A stretch of 60,000 bases of DNA. Source: Membranipora membranacea. Its lineage: Eukaryota > Bryozoa > Gymnolaemata > Cheilostomatida > Membraniporidae. Location: assembly GCA_914767715.1 (NCBI GenBank), contig OU612074.1:24230062-24290061 (forward strand), in the 5' to 3' direction. The translations under genes were made by a program, and so were the position numbers. The number at the start of each line of letters is the position of its first letter. The stretch's first letter is position 1. The notes beneath the pieces are model-generated. The model saw only the letters and a program-made list of their open reading frames with translations, was not told where the DNA came from and did not search any database. Shown here one piece after another: positions 43,101 to 55,100 of this stretch.

Positions 43101-46100
43101 TATGTATGTATATGATGCTCATATAATGGTGTGGGAGAGAAGTTATTCATCAGTTGAAATGAAATGAAGGTAAAGAACTGACTTAGATTGCCATCCACCC
43201 CCTACCTTTTGTAAATTAGCCCACAGGATGAACACTTTCATGGATTTTAAATCCTGCCTATTCACCAAACTAAAACTTCCGAAAAATTACTTTCCTAATC
43301 AAATTACAAAGTGGTTGCAAAGTTTCCAATGTTAACATATATTAGGGTTTTCAAGCATAAATGATAGCTGATAATTTTGTTTGTTTTACTACTTGATGGC
43401 CCGGTCTCTAAATTTAAATCCTTGTACATTTTCAACCTGCAGGGTATTTTGGACATGTCTTGATTAGGTTTGTTGTGGCAGATGCTTGCCCCTTCCCACT
43501 GCAAAGCTTGTCAAGACAGGCTCGGATAGAGGGTGCGATATGCGAAATAATGAGTACTAGCAGCTGGACTTAAATGGCTCTCTGTTGATTCTGTTTTACG
43601 ATGCCCTGTATATTGATTGCAGATTGCTTGAGTTACCGGAGCTTATTAGTTTATAATGTTGATTTTGTGTGTTTGAGGTCTCTGCCTAAGACGGTGCGCC
43701 CTGCTCGACAGCACAGAGGTTGAGGAACATTAAAAGAAACAACCTTTAGTCGTTACATCCCCATATTTATAATGAAAGAGTGAAGACATCGGATCACATC
43801 AGATGTGATTATTATTATTATTTGGACGCCTAACTCTAAACTCTTATCTGATTTTATTTTTACCTGAGCAAGAGACATTTTAATAAGATAGCGAGTGATC
43901 GAGAACATCCACTTTTTAGTAGAGTAATACGAAACAATAACAGAACATCCTCTTGCTTAAATACTACTTACCGACCCAAGACCTGCAAGACTCAAAAACA
44001 TGCCAAATCTTTTTCCCAACCTTAATGTCTTATTTTAACAACATACAACCTTAACCTTTCTTAGTCCATATATTAATTAATGTACGCATTCAATTTTATC
44101 ATTCTCACGATACCGAATGTAAAACAAACTGAAACTGAAACTGTAGTGTGAGGTACGTCACAGCCGCCATACTTAATATGAATTATTACACTATTAATCA
44201 CACAGGTTGGAATGCAATGCAGGCAATGCCGCTAACGCTGAGCCTAGTGGCCCGATGGTAACGTCGTTGCCTGCAGGTATGTGGACCCAGGTTGGAGTCC
44301 CAGCCAGGTCTGAATTTTGATCATCATCTTATCTGTGTGATTATTAGTGTAATAACTCATAATAAGTATGACAGTTGTGACGGACCACAGGGGAAACATC
44401 CGCTTATTCCCTATGCCGATTGAGTGCGATCACGCTGGAAGTTTGAGAGGCCATAACTTCCTCAAAATTTGGATTCTTAAACTGGAATTCGCTCACATGA
44501 TAGAATAAAATATGGAGAATAAGATGTGATACAAAATAGCAGCCTCAAACTAAGTCTTTAATGGCAAGGCTGCAATGTCTGCGCCAGCTTTGCTCTCTGT
44601 TTGCAGGCAGATCAGAGCACACCTGGGGGCCAACCAAATCCTACTGCAGTTGGCCTCCAGGCGTACTCCGACATGCCTGCAAACAGAGAGCAAACTGGCG
44701 CAGACATTGCGGCCTTGCCATTAAGGCAAAATATTTTAGCCGCCCATGCTTCGGGATATGGCGCGTGATATGACATCCGATTTTAATCAAACTTAAACCA
44801 GGCAAATGACATCTCGTCCACGCTACACCATCAATGATAAACACATGAGCCGTGCTTATACTGCCAAAAAACTGAACCAGTTTTTTTTTGACATTGCCGG
44901 ATCTTTGTCTGATGTTAACCTCCTGTCTGCTCTAACCGATCTACTTTATGACAATACACATTGGGCAAGTAAAACACTGGCTGCGTAATATAGTCACATC
45001 GAAGTCAACATGTGCATCAGACTTTCCCTCATAAGTCTCAAAGTTTTGTTGTGAGGATTGGTGCATACCACTGTGGGATCTAAATAAACAAATGGACAGA
45101 AATGGTAGATGAAAAGAACTGTCACGCTGATCCTACCGCTTTCCTGGACATGTCAAAGGCTTTTGACAGAATGGGAAAAATAAAAGTAATAGAGAAGCAT
45201 GCATCAAGAAAAGTTGACAAGAATCTAATCTCCATTGTGCATGCTTCTTGGATGGCAGAGAGCGAAAAGTAAGGTTAGGCAACTCCATCAGCCTAACCTT
45301 GAAAACGACAAATGGAACACCTCAGGGCACTCTCTTAGGACCAATTTTCGGGTTACTGTATATCGACTCACGGTCAACCAAGCACGGGACCATTGACAAA
45401 TATGGGGATGACCTCACAAAAACACCCAGCGTCAGCAGTGCTGCTAGGGACTATAGATGATATTACCAACTGGTGTGATAACCACAGTATGCCAGCCATC
45501 GCGATCACACATCATAGATCAGACTAAATTGCTGATCTGACGTAGAGAAAAGCGCCATACTGGTGGAATCTAGGGTGCCTGGTGACACAATGCCTATACA
45601 AAGGATTTAATTGAAAATAATTCCCAGTGGAAGTAGGCTTCCATGAAGATGCCGTAGATCAGCTATCAATTTCGAGACTTGCGTTTTCAGACAAAGAACA
45701 CAAACAAGCAATAAAAAGAGTAGTATAAGTACTAAACTAAGTGATCAGCTCCTTGGGTACTCAGGATATTAGGTTGAGTTGGGACTGTGGCTCCAATACC
45801 CGCAAAAAAGATCACTCCAAAGGTGTCCTATATAGATTTTCAGGCAAAAACAGAGCGAAAATAGTAATTTTGCAGCCATTTGTTGATGGTCATAAGGGGA
45901 CATTGTAGCGAACTTTAGATAGAACAGTTAAAACATCATATCATTTAAACAGGAATGGGACTTAAACTGCGTTTTTTAACAATGTAGATTTTGTTGTATG
46001 ACAGGGAGGAATTTTGAGTGTTGATGTAAATCAACATGATAATCTGAGGGCGGGGGAGGGGGTGGACCTTCTCGACTATCATTGAGATACCAATTGTGAA

Positions 46101-49100
46101 AAAAAAAACATTTTCACCTTAATACTACCCAATAAACAACTTAATTAATCAAACAGATGGGTGCAGTTCTTATGAGTAAAATAAAGGATTAATTTAGTTA
46201 CAATAACAGTGATTTGAAAACAATTATACTGTACTTACCTCTCAGGTATCTCTGTTAGATCACAACCACTTAGTTTTAGTATTCTCAGACTCTTCAGATC
46301 CCCTATTCGGCTGGGTAAGGTGTGAAGGTTCTCATTTCCATATAACAACAGTTCCTCTAGGGTGGTAAGTGATCCAATACTGTAATGAAAGTTATTAGAT
46401 CTGTCAGTATGTACCCAGTTTTAAAGGAGCAGCAAAGCAGAAGATAATACAACAGTGCACCAATCTAATAGCAAAGTATGTATGTATGTATGTATATGAT
46501 GCTCATATAATGGTGTGGGAGAGAAGTTATTCATCAGTTGAAATGAAATGAAGGTAAAGAACTGACTTAGATTGCCATCCACCCCCTACCTTTTGTAAAT
46601 TAGCCCACAGGATGAACACTTTCATGGATTTTAAATCCTGCCTATTCACCAAACTAAAACTTCCGAAAAATTACTTTCCTAATCAAATTACAAAGTGGTT
46701 GCAAAGTTTCCAATGTTAACATATATTAGGGTTTTCAAGAATAAATGATAGCTGATAATTTTGTTTGTTTTACTACTTGATGGCCCGGTCTCTAAATTTA
46801 AATCCTTGTACATTTTCAACCTGCAGGGTATTTTGGACATGTCTTGATTAGGTTTGTTGTGGCAGATGCTTGCCCCTTCCCACTGCAAAGCTTGTCAAGA
46901 CAGGCTCGGATAGAGGGTGCGATATGCGAAATAATGAGTACTAGCAGCTGGACTTAAATGGCTCTCTGTTGATTCTGTTTTACGATGCCCTGTATATTGA
47001 TTGCAGATTGCTTGAGTTACCGGAGCTTATTAGTTTATAATGTTGATTTTGTGTGTTTGAGGTCTCTGCCTAAGACGGTGCGCCCTGCTCGACAGCACAG
47101 AGGTTGAGGAACATTAAAAGAAACAACCTTTAGTTGTTACATCCCCATATTTATAATGAAAGAGTGAAGACATCGGATCACATCAGATGTGATTATTATT
47201 ATTATTTGGACGCCTAACTCTAAAATCTTATCTGATTTTATTTTTGACCTGAGCAAGAGACATTTTAATAAGATAGCGAGTGATCGAGAACATCCACTTT
47301 TTAGTAGAGTAATACGAAACAATAACAGAACATCCTCTTGCTTAAATACTACTTACCGACCCAAGACCTGCAAGACTCAAAAACATGCCAAATCTTTTTC
47401 CCAACCTTAATGTCTTATTTTAACAACATACAACCTTAACCTTTCTTAGTCCATATATTAATTAATGTACACATTCAATTTTATCATTCTCATGATACCG
47501 AATGTACAAATAAACTGAAACTGAAACTGTAGTGTGTGGTACGTCACAACAGTCATACTTAATATGAGTTATTACACTAATAATCACACAGATAAGATGA
47601 TGATCAAAATTCAGACCTAGATGGGTCTCGAACCCAGGTCCGAATGCAATGCAGGCAATGCCGCTAACGCTGAGCCTAGTGGCGCGATGGTAGCGTCGTT
47701 GCCTGCAGGTATGTGGACCCAGATTCGAGTCCCAGCCAGGTCTGAATTTTGATCATCATCTTATCTGTGTGATTATTAGTGTTATAACTCATAAAAAGTA
47801 TGACAGTTGTGACGTACCACAGGGGAAACATCCGCTTATTCCCTATGCCGATTGAAGGTGATCAACCTGGAAGTTTGAGAGGCCTTAACTTCCTCAATAT
47901 CTGGATTTTTAAACTTGAATTCGCTCATATGATAGAATAAAATATGGAGAATAAGATGTGATATAAAATAGCAGCCTCAAACTAAGTCTTTAATGGCAAG
48001 GCTGCAATGTCTGCGCCAGTTTTGCTCTCTGTTTGCAGGCAGATCAGAGCACACCTGGGGGCCAACCAAATCCTACTGCAGTTGGCCTCCAGGCGTACTC
48101 CGACCTGCCTGCAAACAGAGAGCAAACTGGCGGAGACATTGTGGCCTTGCCATTAAGGCAAAATAATTTTCGCCGCCCATGCTTCGGGATGTGGCGCGTG
48201 ATAAGACATCCGATTTTAATCAACCTTGAACCAGTTTTTCGTTGACATCGCCGGAACTTTGTCTGATGTTAACCTCCAATCTGCTCTAACCGATCTACCA
48301 TATGACAGTACACATTGGGCAAGTAAAACACTGGCTGCGTAATATAGTCACATCGAAGTCAACATGTGCATCAGACTTTCCCTCATAAGTCTCAAAGTTT
48401 TGTTGTGAGGATTGGTGCATACCACTGTGGGTTCTAAATAAACAAATGGACAGAAATGGTAGATGAAAAGAACTGTCACGCTGATCCTACCGCTTTCCTG
48501 GACATGTCAAAGGCTTTTGACAGAATGGAAAAAAATAAAAGTAATAGAGAAGCATGCATCAAGAAAAGTTGACATGAATCTAATCTCCATTGTGCATGCT
48601 TCTTGGATGGCAGAGAGCGAAAAGTAAGGTTAGGCAACTCCATCAGCCTAACCTTGAAAACGAAAAGTGGAACACCTCAGGGCACTCTCCTAGGACCAAT
48701 TTTCTGGTTACTGTATATCGACTCACGGTCAACCAAGCACGGGACCATTGACAAATATGGGGATGACCTCACCAAAACACCCAGCGTCAGCAGTGCTGCT
48801 AGGGACTATAGATGATATTACCAACTGGTGTGATAACCACAATATGCCAGCCATCGCGATCGCACATCATAGATCAGACTAAACTTCTGATCTGACGTAG
48901 AGAAAAGCGCCATACTGGTGGAATCTAGGGTGCCTGGTGACACAATGCCTATACAAAGGATATAATTGAAAATAATTCCCAGTGGAAGTAGGCTTCCATG
49001 AAGATGCGGTAGATCAGCTATCAATTTCGAGACTTGCGTTTTCAGACAAAGAACGCAAACAAGCAATAAAAAGAGTAGTATAAGTACTAAACTGAGAGGA

Positions 49101-52100
49101 GTAAGTGATCAGCTCCTTGGGTACTCTATTAGGGTATTAGGTTGAGTTGGGATTGTGGCTCCAATACCCGCAAAAAAGATCACTCCAAAGGTGTCCTTTA
49201 AAGATTTTCAGGCAAAAACAGAACGAACATAGTAATTTTGCAGCCATTTGTTGATGGTCATAAGGGGACGTTGTAGCGAACTTTAGATAGAACAGTTAAA
49301 ACATCATATCATTTAAACAAGGAATGGGACTTAAACTGCGTTTTTTAACAAAGTAGATTTTTTTGTATGACAGGGAGGAATTTTGAGTGTTGATGTAAAT
49401 CAACATGATAATCTGAGGGCGGGGGAGGGGGTGGACCTTCTCGACTATCATTGAGATACCAATTGTGAAAAAAAACAACTTTTTCACCTTAATACTACCC
49501 GATAAACAACTTAATTAATCAATCAGATGGGTGCAGTTCTAATGAGTAAAATAAAGGATTAATTTAGTTACAATAACAGTGTTTTGAAAACAACTATACT
49601 GTACTTACCTCTCAGGTATCTCTGTTAGATCACAATTTCTCAGATCTAGCTTTTTGAGACACTTCAGATCCCCTATCCGGCTGGGTAAGGTATGAAGGTT
49701 CTTATTTCCATATAAGCACAGCTCCTCTAGGGTGGTAAGTGATCCAATACTGTAATGAAAGTTATTAGATCTGTCAGTATGTATCCAGTTTTAGAGGAGC
49801 AGCAAAGCAGAAGATAATACAACAGTGCACCAATCTAATAGCAAAGTACATATGCAGGTACTGATCTTACTTTTGCAGGATAGATGGTATTCAGTGACAA
49901 TAAAACACATAATAAATCAATAAAGAAACAACACATATGATGGAAAAAAGCTAATGTATAATAACGTCAACTTGCAGTTCTTGAGACTGCAGCTATTATA
50001 AAGATCTATGTGATCTCAAACTGAGTTAAGAGTTGGGTAAAATATGATTAGATCATAACTTTGCATTGTCATATACTTCGCATGGGCTATTCTTTCTTTG
50101 GGGAATCACAGAACCATTGTTCTGGCCAAAAAAACAAGAGTGATTTTTGGTGTTGATCAAAATTCAATCTACATAACATTTCTATCTCATTTAAATTAAT
50201 ATCTAGTGACCTTGAGGTCAGGTTATATATGGTTTAGTGGTTGTCTGATCTGCAACTGGTATCAGGTCCAATCACAGCTGTATTGAGGATGACCCATAGG
50301 AAAAGAGCCAAGGTTTGGTGCTTTCTTATCCGCTTGATGACTCTATATCACCTATCATATTAAATTAATTAGATACTGTGTAACACCCGACTGAGGCTGT
50401 TATGGTTCAGGTCATGTGATACAGGAGGCAGCAGCGGAAAATTTTGAGAGTGAACATCTTGATACGACTATGAATCAGTTTAAACTTGATATTCAGCTCT
50501 GTAGTGAATGATATTCTGTTCCAAAGAGCTGATTTCCTTACTGGCTATTCATTTAACATTTATAAATGGGTCGCCAGGGTTGTCTGCTACTTTAACCAGC
50601 ACTATTTTATACCCGTCCTTTTAACAGAATAATAATTAAAAAAGAAACTCAGCTAACATACCAGTAACCAATTCCATGTTGCCAATCCAACAAAAGAAAT
50701 ATTCTGTCGATCAATACCACTCATGCGTTTACCATAAGCCAAAAATCTTTATTTAGTAACTTCATTTATGCCAAACTAGTACAGTCTGTCCGCCCAGCTA
50801 TTTTGAAAATTGGCACACCTCCGCGAGATGGCTTCAATCTTTGTATGTATGTATGTATATGATGCTCAAATAATGGTGTGGGAGAGAAGTTATTCATCAG
50901 TTGAAATGAAATGAAGGTAAAGAACTGACTTAGAACGCCAACCACCCTCTACCTTTTTTAAATTAGCCCACAGGATAGATTTTAAATCCTGCCTATTCAC
51001 CGAACTAAAACTTCCGAAAAATCCCTTTCCTAATCAAATTACAAAGTGGTTGCAAAATTTCCAATGTTAACATATATTAGGGTTTTCAAGAATAAATGAT
51101 AGCTGATAATTTTGCTTGTCTTACTATTCTTGGCCGGGTCTCTAAATTTAAATCCTTGTACATTTTCAACCTGCAGGGTATTTTGGACATGGGTTTAGGT
51201 AGCCTGTCTTGACTAGGTTTGTTGTGGCAGATGCTGGCCCCTTCCCACTGCAAACCTTGTCAAGACAGGCTCAGATATAGGGTGCGATATGCAAAATAAT
51301 GAGTACTAGCAGCTGGACTTAAATGGCTCTCTGTTGATTCTGTTTTATACATTAGGATTCGCAGAAGGAGATAAAATGCTTTTCTGACCTTAGAAGATTT
51401 TAATCAGATGGAAGTGTACTCTATCAAGCAACATGTTGTAGATTTAAGTCCCTGGCCAATTTAAGAGATACAAAAATGATTTGCTTCCATAGACTTTACT
51501 TTTAGGTCTATTTTTGATACACAGCTTAAGTATCCCTCGGAATATCGTCTCGGAAAAGATTGTATACACAAAAGGAGCCTAAGTTTCTTTAAATTATTTT
51601 GGTTGATTGATTATAGCTTGTAATTATACAACAAAATTTACCAAAAGCCATGAGGATCATTACACATTGGTAAGCTTAATTTTGTAGAGTGATTTGTCAA
51701 TAGCCTTCAAATTGCGTAGTGACAAGATCACTTGTGGAGAAATGTCTAGTCTCCACAATTTAGATTCTGTCCATTGGTCTGTTATATATTTGGTTATGTT
51801 ATAAAATCCCACAGCGTTCATTGATCGGGACAGAAAACTACTGATTTAAACTCGTGAGAGAGAGGCTAGAAAGACATGGTGATATCTAAAACTTGGGTGA
51901 CAAATATTCTGAGTCTCTACACTATTTTAAGTCCACTGACCAACTTAAGAATTAAACCTAAAGGCCCTCATTATTCCTTATTTCTCTTCAAACTTACCCT
52001 TACTCACTCTCCCCTATGTAACGAGGCAATTTTGTGTCAACAAAATTCATTCCCATGAATTTTGATGGCGGCATATTAAAAACATTTCTGAATCTAAATT

Positions 52101-55100
52101 ATTGTCATTACTTTCTAATGAATCAAGATTTCCCTTTTTACATTTCAAGAATTTAACAGTAGGGTCTAATGATCCGAAAACTTGTTAAACGAAAACAAAA
52201 GATAGCTATTCAATTATGTGCACCTAGAAGTTGCAAGGCAGTTATCTTTGGAGGAGCCATGTCCACATCCCTTATCTCTGCTTGAAAAAAAAACTGTGTA
52301 CTTTGGAGTTCTTATATCTGTATATAATGAAAGAGTGAAGACATCGGATCATATCAGATGTGATTATTATTATTATTTGGACGCCTAACTCTAAACTCTC
52401 ATGTGTATACATGGCTGAGTATTTAAGAATTTGACATGAAAACTTGGAATTATGTATGGGATTGGTTAGCTTAAGTGCTCAAACGGTGCAAGATGCTGGT
52501 AGAGGATTTTCATTATCGACCACCAGTAGTTGATAATGAAATGCCTCTACCAGCATCTTGCACCGTTTGAGCACTTAAACTAGCGATTAGTGTGAAATGT
52601 AAATCAACATGAAAACCTGAGGATTGATATCGACTGAAATTTCAAATACTGAATTCTTTGCACTTGAGTTTTCCACCCATTTGTGGATGGAAATAAATCA
52701 GAAGATTGTGACTTTAAATGGAATAAAAAATCTTCTTTTGAAATTCGCGAAGTAAGCTCCATCCATGACCAAAAATGATCAAGTATCACAAAAAACAAAC
52801 ATTTTCTTCTCTTTTTTTCAATATAACTTTGAATTCTTTGCAGTCTCATACCCCTTACAAAGCTATGTAACCAGACCAAATAATTTCAAAACTTTACTGG
52901 ACAAGCAAAATTACTCTTGTTACTAGAGAGAACTATCTCAGCTGTAGGCATGTTGATCAGTGATACATAATATAATAATATCTGTCTTATTTGACACATG
53001 GATTGAGCTGCACTATATGCCATCTGTACAAATCTTGACCTTAAAATATTCTTATAGCAAGTTGTGAAAAGGATCTCTATTCATAGATGAGAAAAACCAG
53101 GCATGCACAAGAGGTATTTTGGTATTTGTCCTCTCTCTTATAATGGGGGCACAACTCTGATCAAATTAATGACTTCCTTGTTATAATGAGTGATCTGATG
53201 CTACAATGAGATGTGTGGAACGAAGTAATAAAAATGTTGTAGTTTAATGATTGGAGTTGGTTCTGATCCTGTAGTCAGCATATATTGACCTTTCACCTCC
53301 TGAGTGGGGTTAGGTCCACAAATGCAGTGTAATTTACTATACTATATTCTATTTTTTACATGCCTATTGGTATTTGTGAAGAGGAATTATATTCCTAATC
53401 AAAGAGGAGGAGACATCCAATCATTTCAGGTCAATTTAACATTCATCCTCTCTTTTATATTGGGAGCACAACTCGAGATTCTATGTATTTCATGACTCGC
53501 ATAGTGAAATAAGAATTAGGCACTATCATATTCGATCATAGCTTCCTATTGCTTGTCACAAGTAGATTACAAATGCATTTCTTTCATCAAAATCTCCCTT
53601 GTTTGACAATGCGTGAATAAAAAAGAGTTATTTATTTTCATATTTTCAAGAGAGCAAAACCCACTTTTTTGTTAGAGGGAACATGCTGACATGTACAGAC
53701 TTGTGTCAGCTCTGCTGCTAGAAAGGACAGAGTTTACTCACTTCTCTAACTGATCTACATCATTAATCCCTTCTATCCTCAGCTGTTTGAGATGAGGTGC
53801 TATCTGGTGTAGTGGTGGTATGTCTCCGTATATAGCCATATGTGTCACAGTGTGACCTTCTGTAGCTGATAATAACTCGTTTACAGTAAGTCTGCTGAAG
53901 CCTGGCCGGTCAGGTATCTTACCTATATCAGGCTGACTATCATCTCTGTACCAGATTCTATACTCTGTAAGTGTAAATTATTACTAGAATTGATATATCA
54001 GGACCCAACTCAAACAGCGTGCGGTGGCGGTAGGGATGGAAAAGTATGGGGAGATTCAGGGAAATTAAAAAATCGACAGAATCTTATCATGAGAGGTACG
54101 ACTTCCATACGGTTTGTGGTTTTGTTAGTTTTACCGTTATCGGTGCCAAACCTGATAAGTGAAAAATTTGCTCTGAAGTTATTGAGGAATTAACATAATC
54201 GCTATGACCATAATCCATTGGCTTTGTTATAGAAAAGGGGATTTGTCTTATAAAGCCGGTCACTTCAGTTCCTGGTGTGCATGGTGATTCAACAAGAGGA
54301 AGTCAAGTTCAATGATGATGTGTGATGATCATTATGTGAGCTAATTATAGTAATTTCTGAAAACAGATGCTTTTATAGCTTGCTGGAGACACTCCAAACA
54401 TACTCTATATGAGCTCATGTACGGGTTTAGAAATTATAAGTCTAGATCAGGGGTGCTCAAACTTTTTTGCCAGTGGGTCACTTTTAAAATTTAACATACT
54501 GAAGTGGGCCAGGATCTTTTGCGCCAAGCAAGCAGGCTATCAGTCAGGGGTATATTGAGTTTATTATTGAACTACAGATCTGCGCAAAGCGCGAAAATTA
54601 TCTGGTCCTCATGTTTACTCATATGCATACTTAGCACTGTTGTCACCAAGACTTGGTGCGTGTTTTGGCCATGAGTAAACTTTCTGCCTAAGTAAACCAG
54701 TCGCAACGGGTAAGTTTTAATATGGGCAAGTGGCCCACCTAAAATTGGCAAGTGTGCCAAATTTGGCCAACGGACCATAGTTTGAGCACCCCTGGTCTAG
54801 ATCAAGACCTTGACTAGATACTAAAATACTTTATGCTTTTCAACTCAATGTGTCACATGACCTGAAGGGAACTCCCTCTATCTAGGTCACAGCTTAGGGG
54901 ATATCCCCTAATACTTTGTTTATACAACCAATAGATGGTGTTGCCTATTTCTCAACACTGGATTGCAAAAGAGTGATAAGAAATTGGTGGGTATATGTAA
55001 TGAAACATGGAGATGTCTATGAATCTTTAAGCCAAGGTCATCTATTCTTGTTGAATGTAATATATTTTACTATTGATTACAGACACTGTTGTGAGAAAGT

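Larger units (their letters stand above)
40299..43681. repeat. 3.38-kb tandem unit A
   Basis: Directly followed by unit B. Differences I noted are a one-base change in a T run, three small substitutions near 42044-42085 and one near 43355. Contents: coding remnant, tRNA-like SINE, 168-bp foldback, RT remnant, LRR exon, shortened core. Confidence 0.9.
43682..47065. repeat. 3.38-kb tandem unit B
   Basis: Near-identical copy of unit A in direct orientation; a third, more diverged unit starts at 47066. Confidence 0.9.
47066..49800. repeat. Third, diverged unit C of the D4 amplification
   Basis: Same order of parts as A and B with more substitutions; its SINE foldback keeps both arms (see 47560). 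After the LRR exon it joins the full-length shared core rather than the shortened core of A and B. Confidence 0.8.
35471..52605. repeat. Duplicon D4 (LRR exons 7 to 3) with internal amplification
   Basis: Leading segment, LRR exons 36139 and 37047, shared core, then three 3.4-kb-type units (from 40299, 43682 and 47066) each with one LRR exon, a second stretch of shared core after the last exon, and hairpin copy 4. It ends shortly after the right hairpin flank. Confidence 0.8.

Noticed and set aside
52604-52879. 91-codon frame on - strand
   Set aside because: No domain, no matching splice phase with exons 2 or 3, and located in intron 2.
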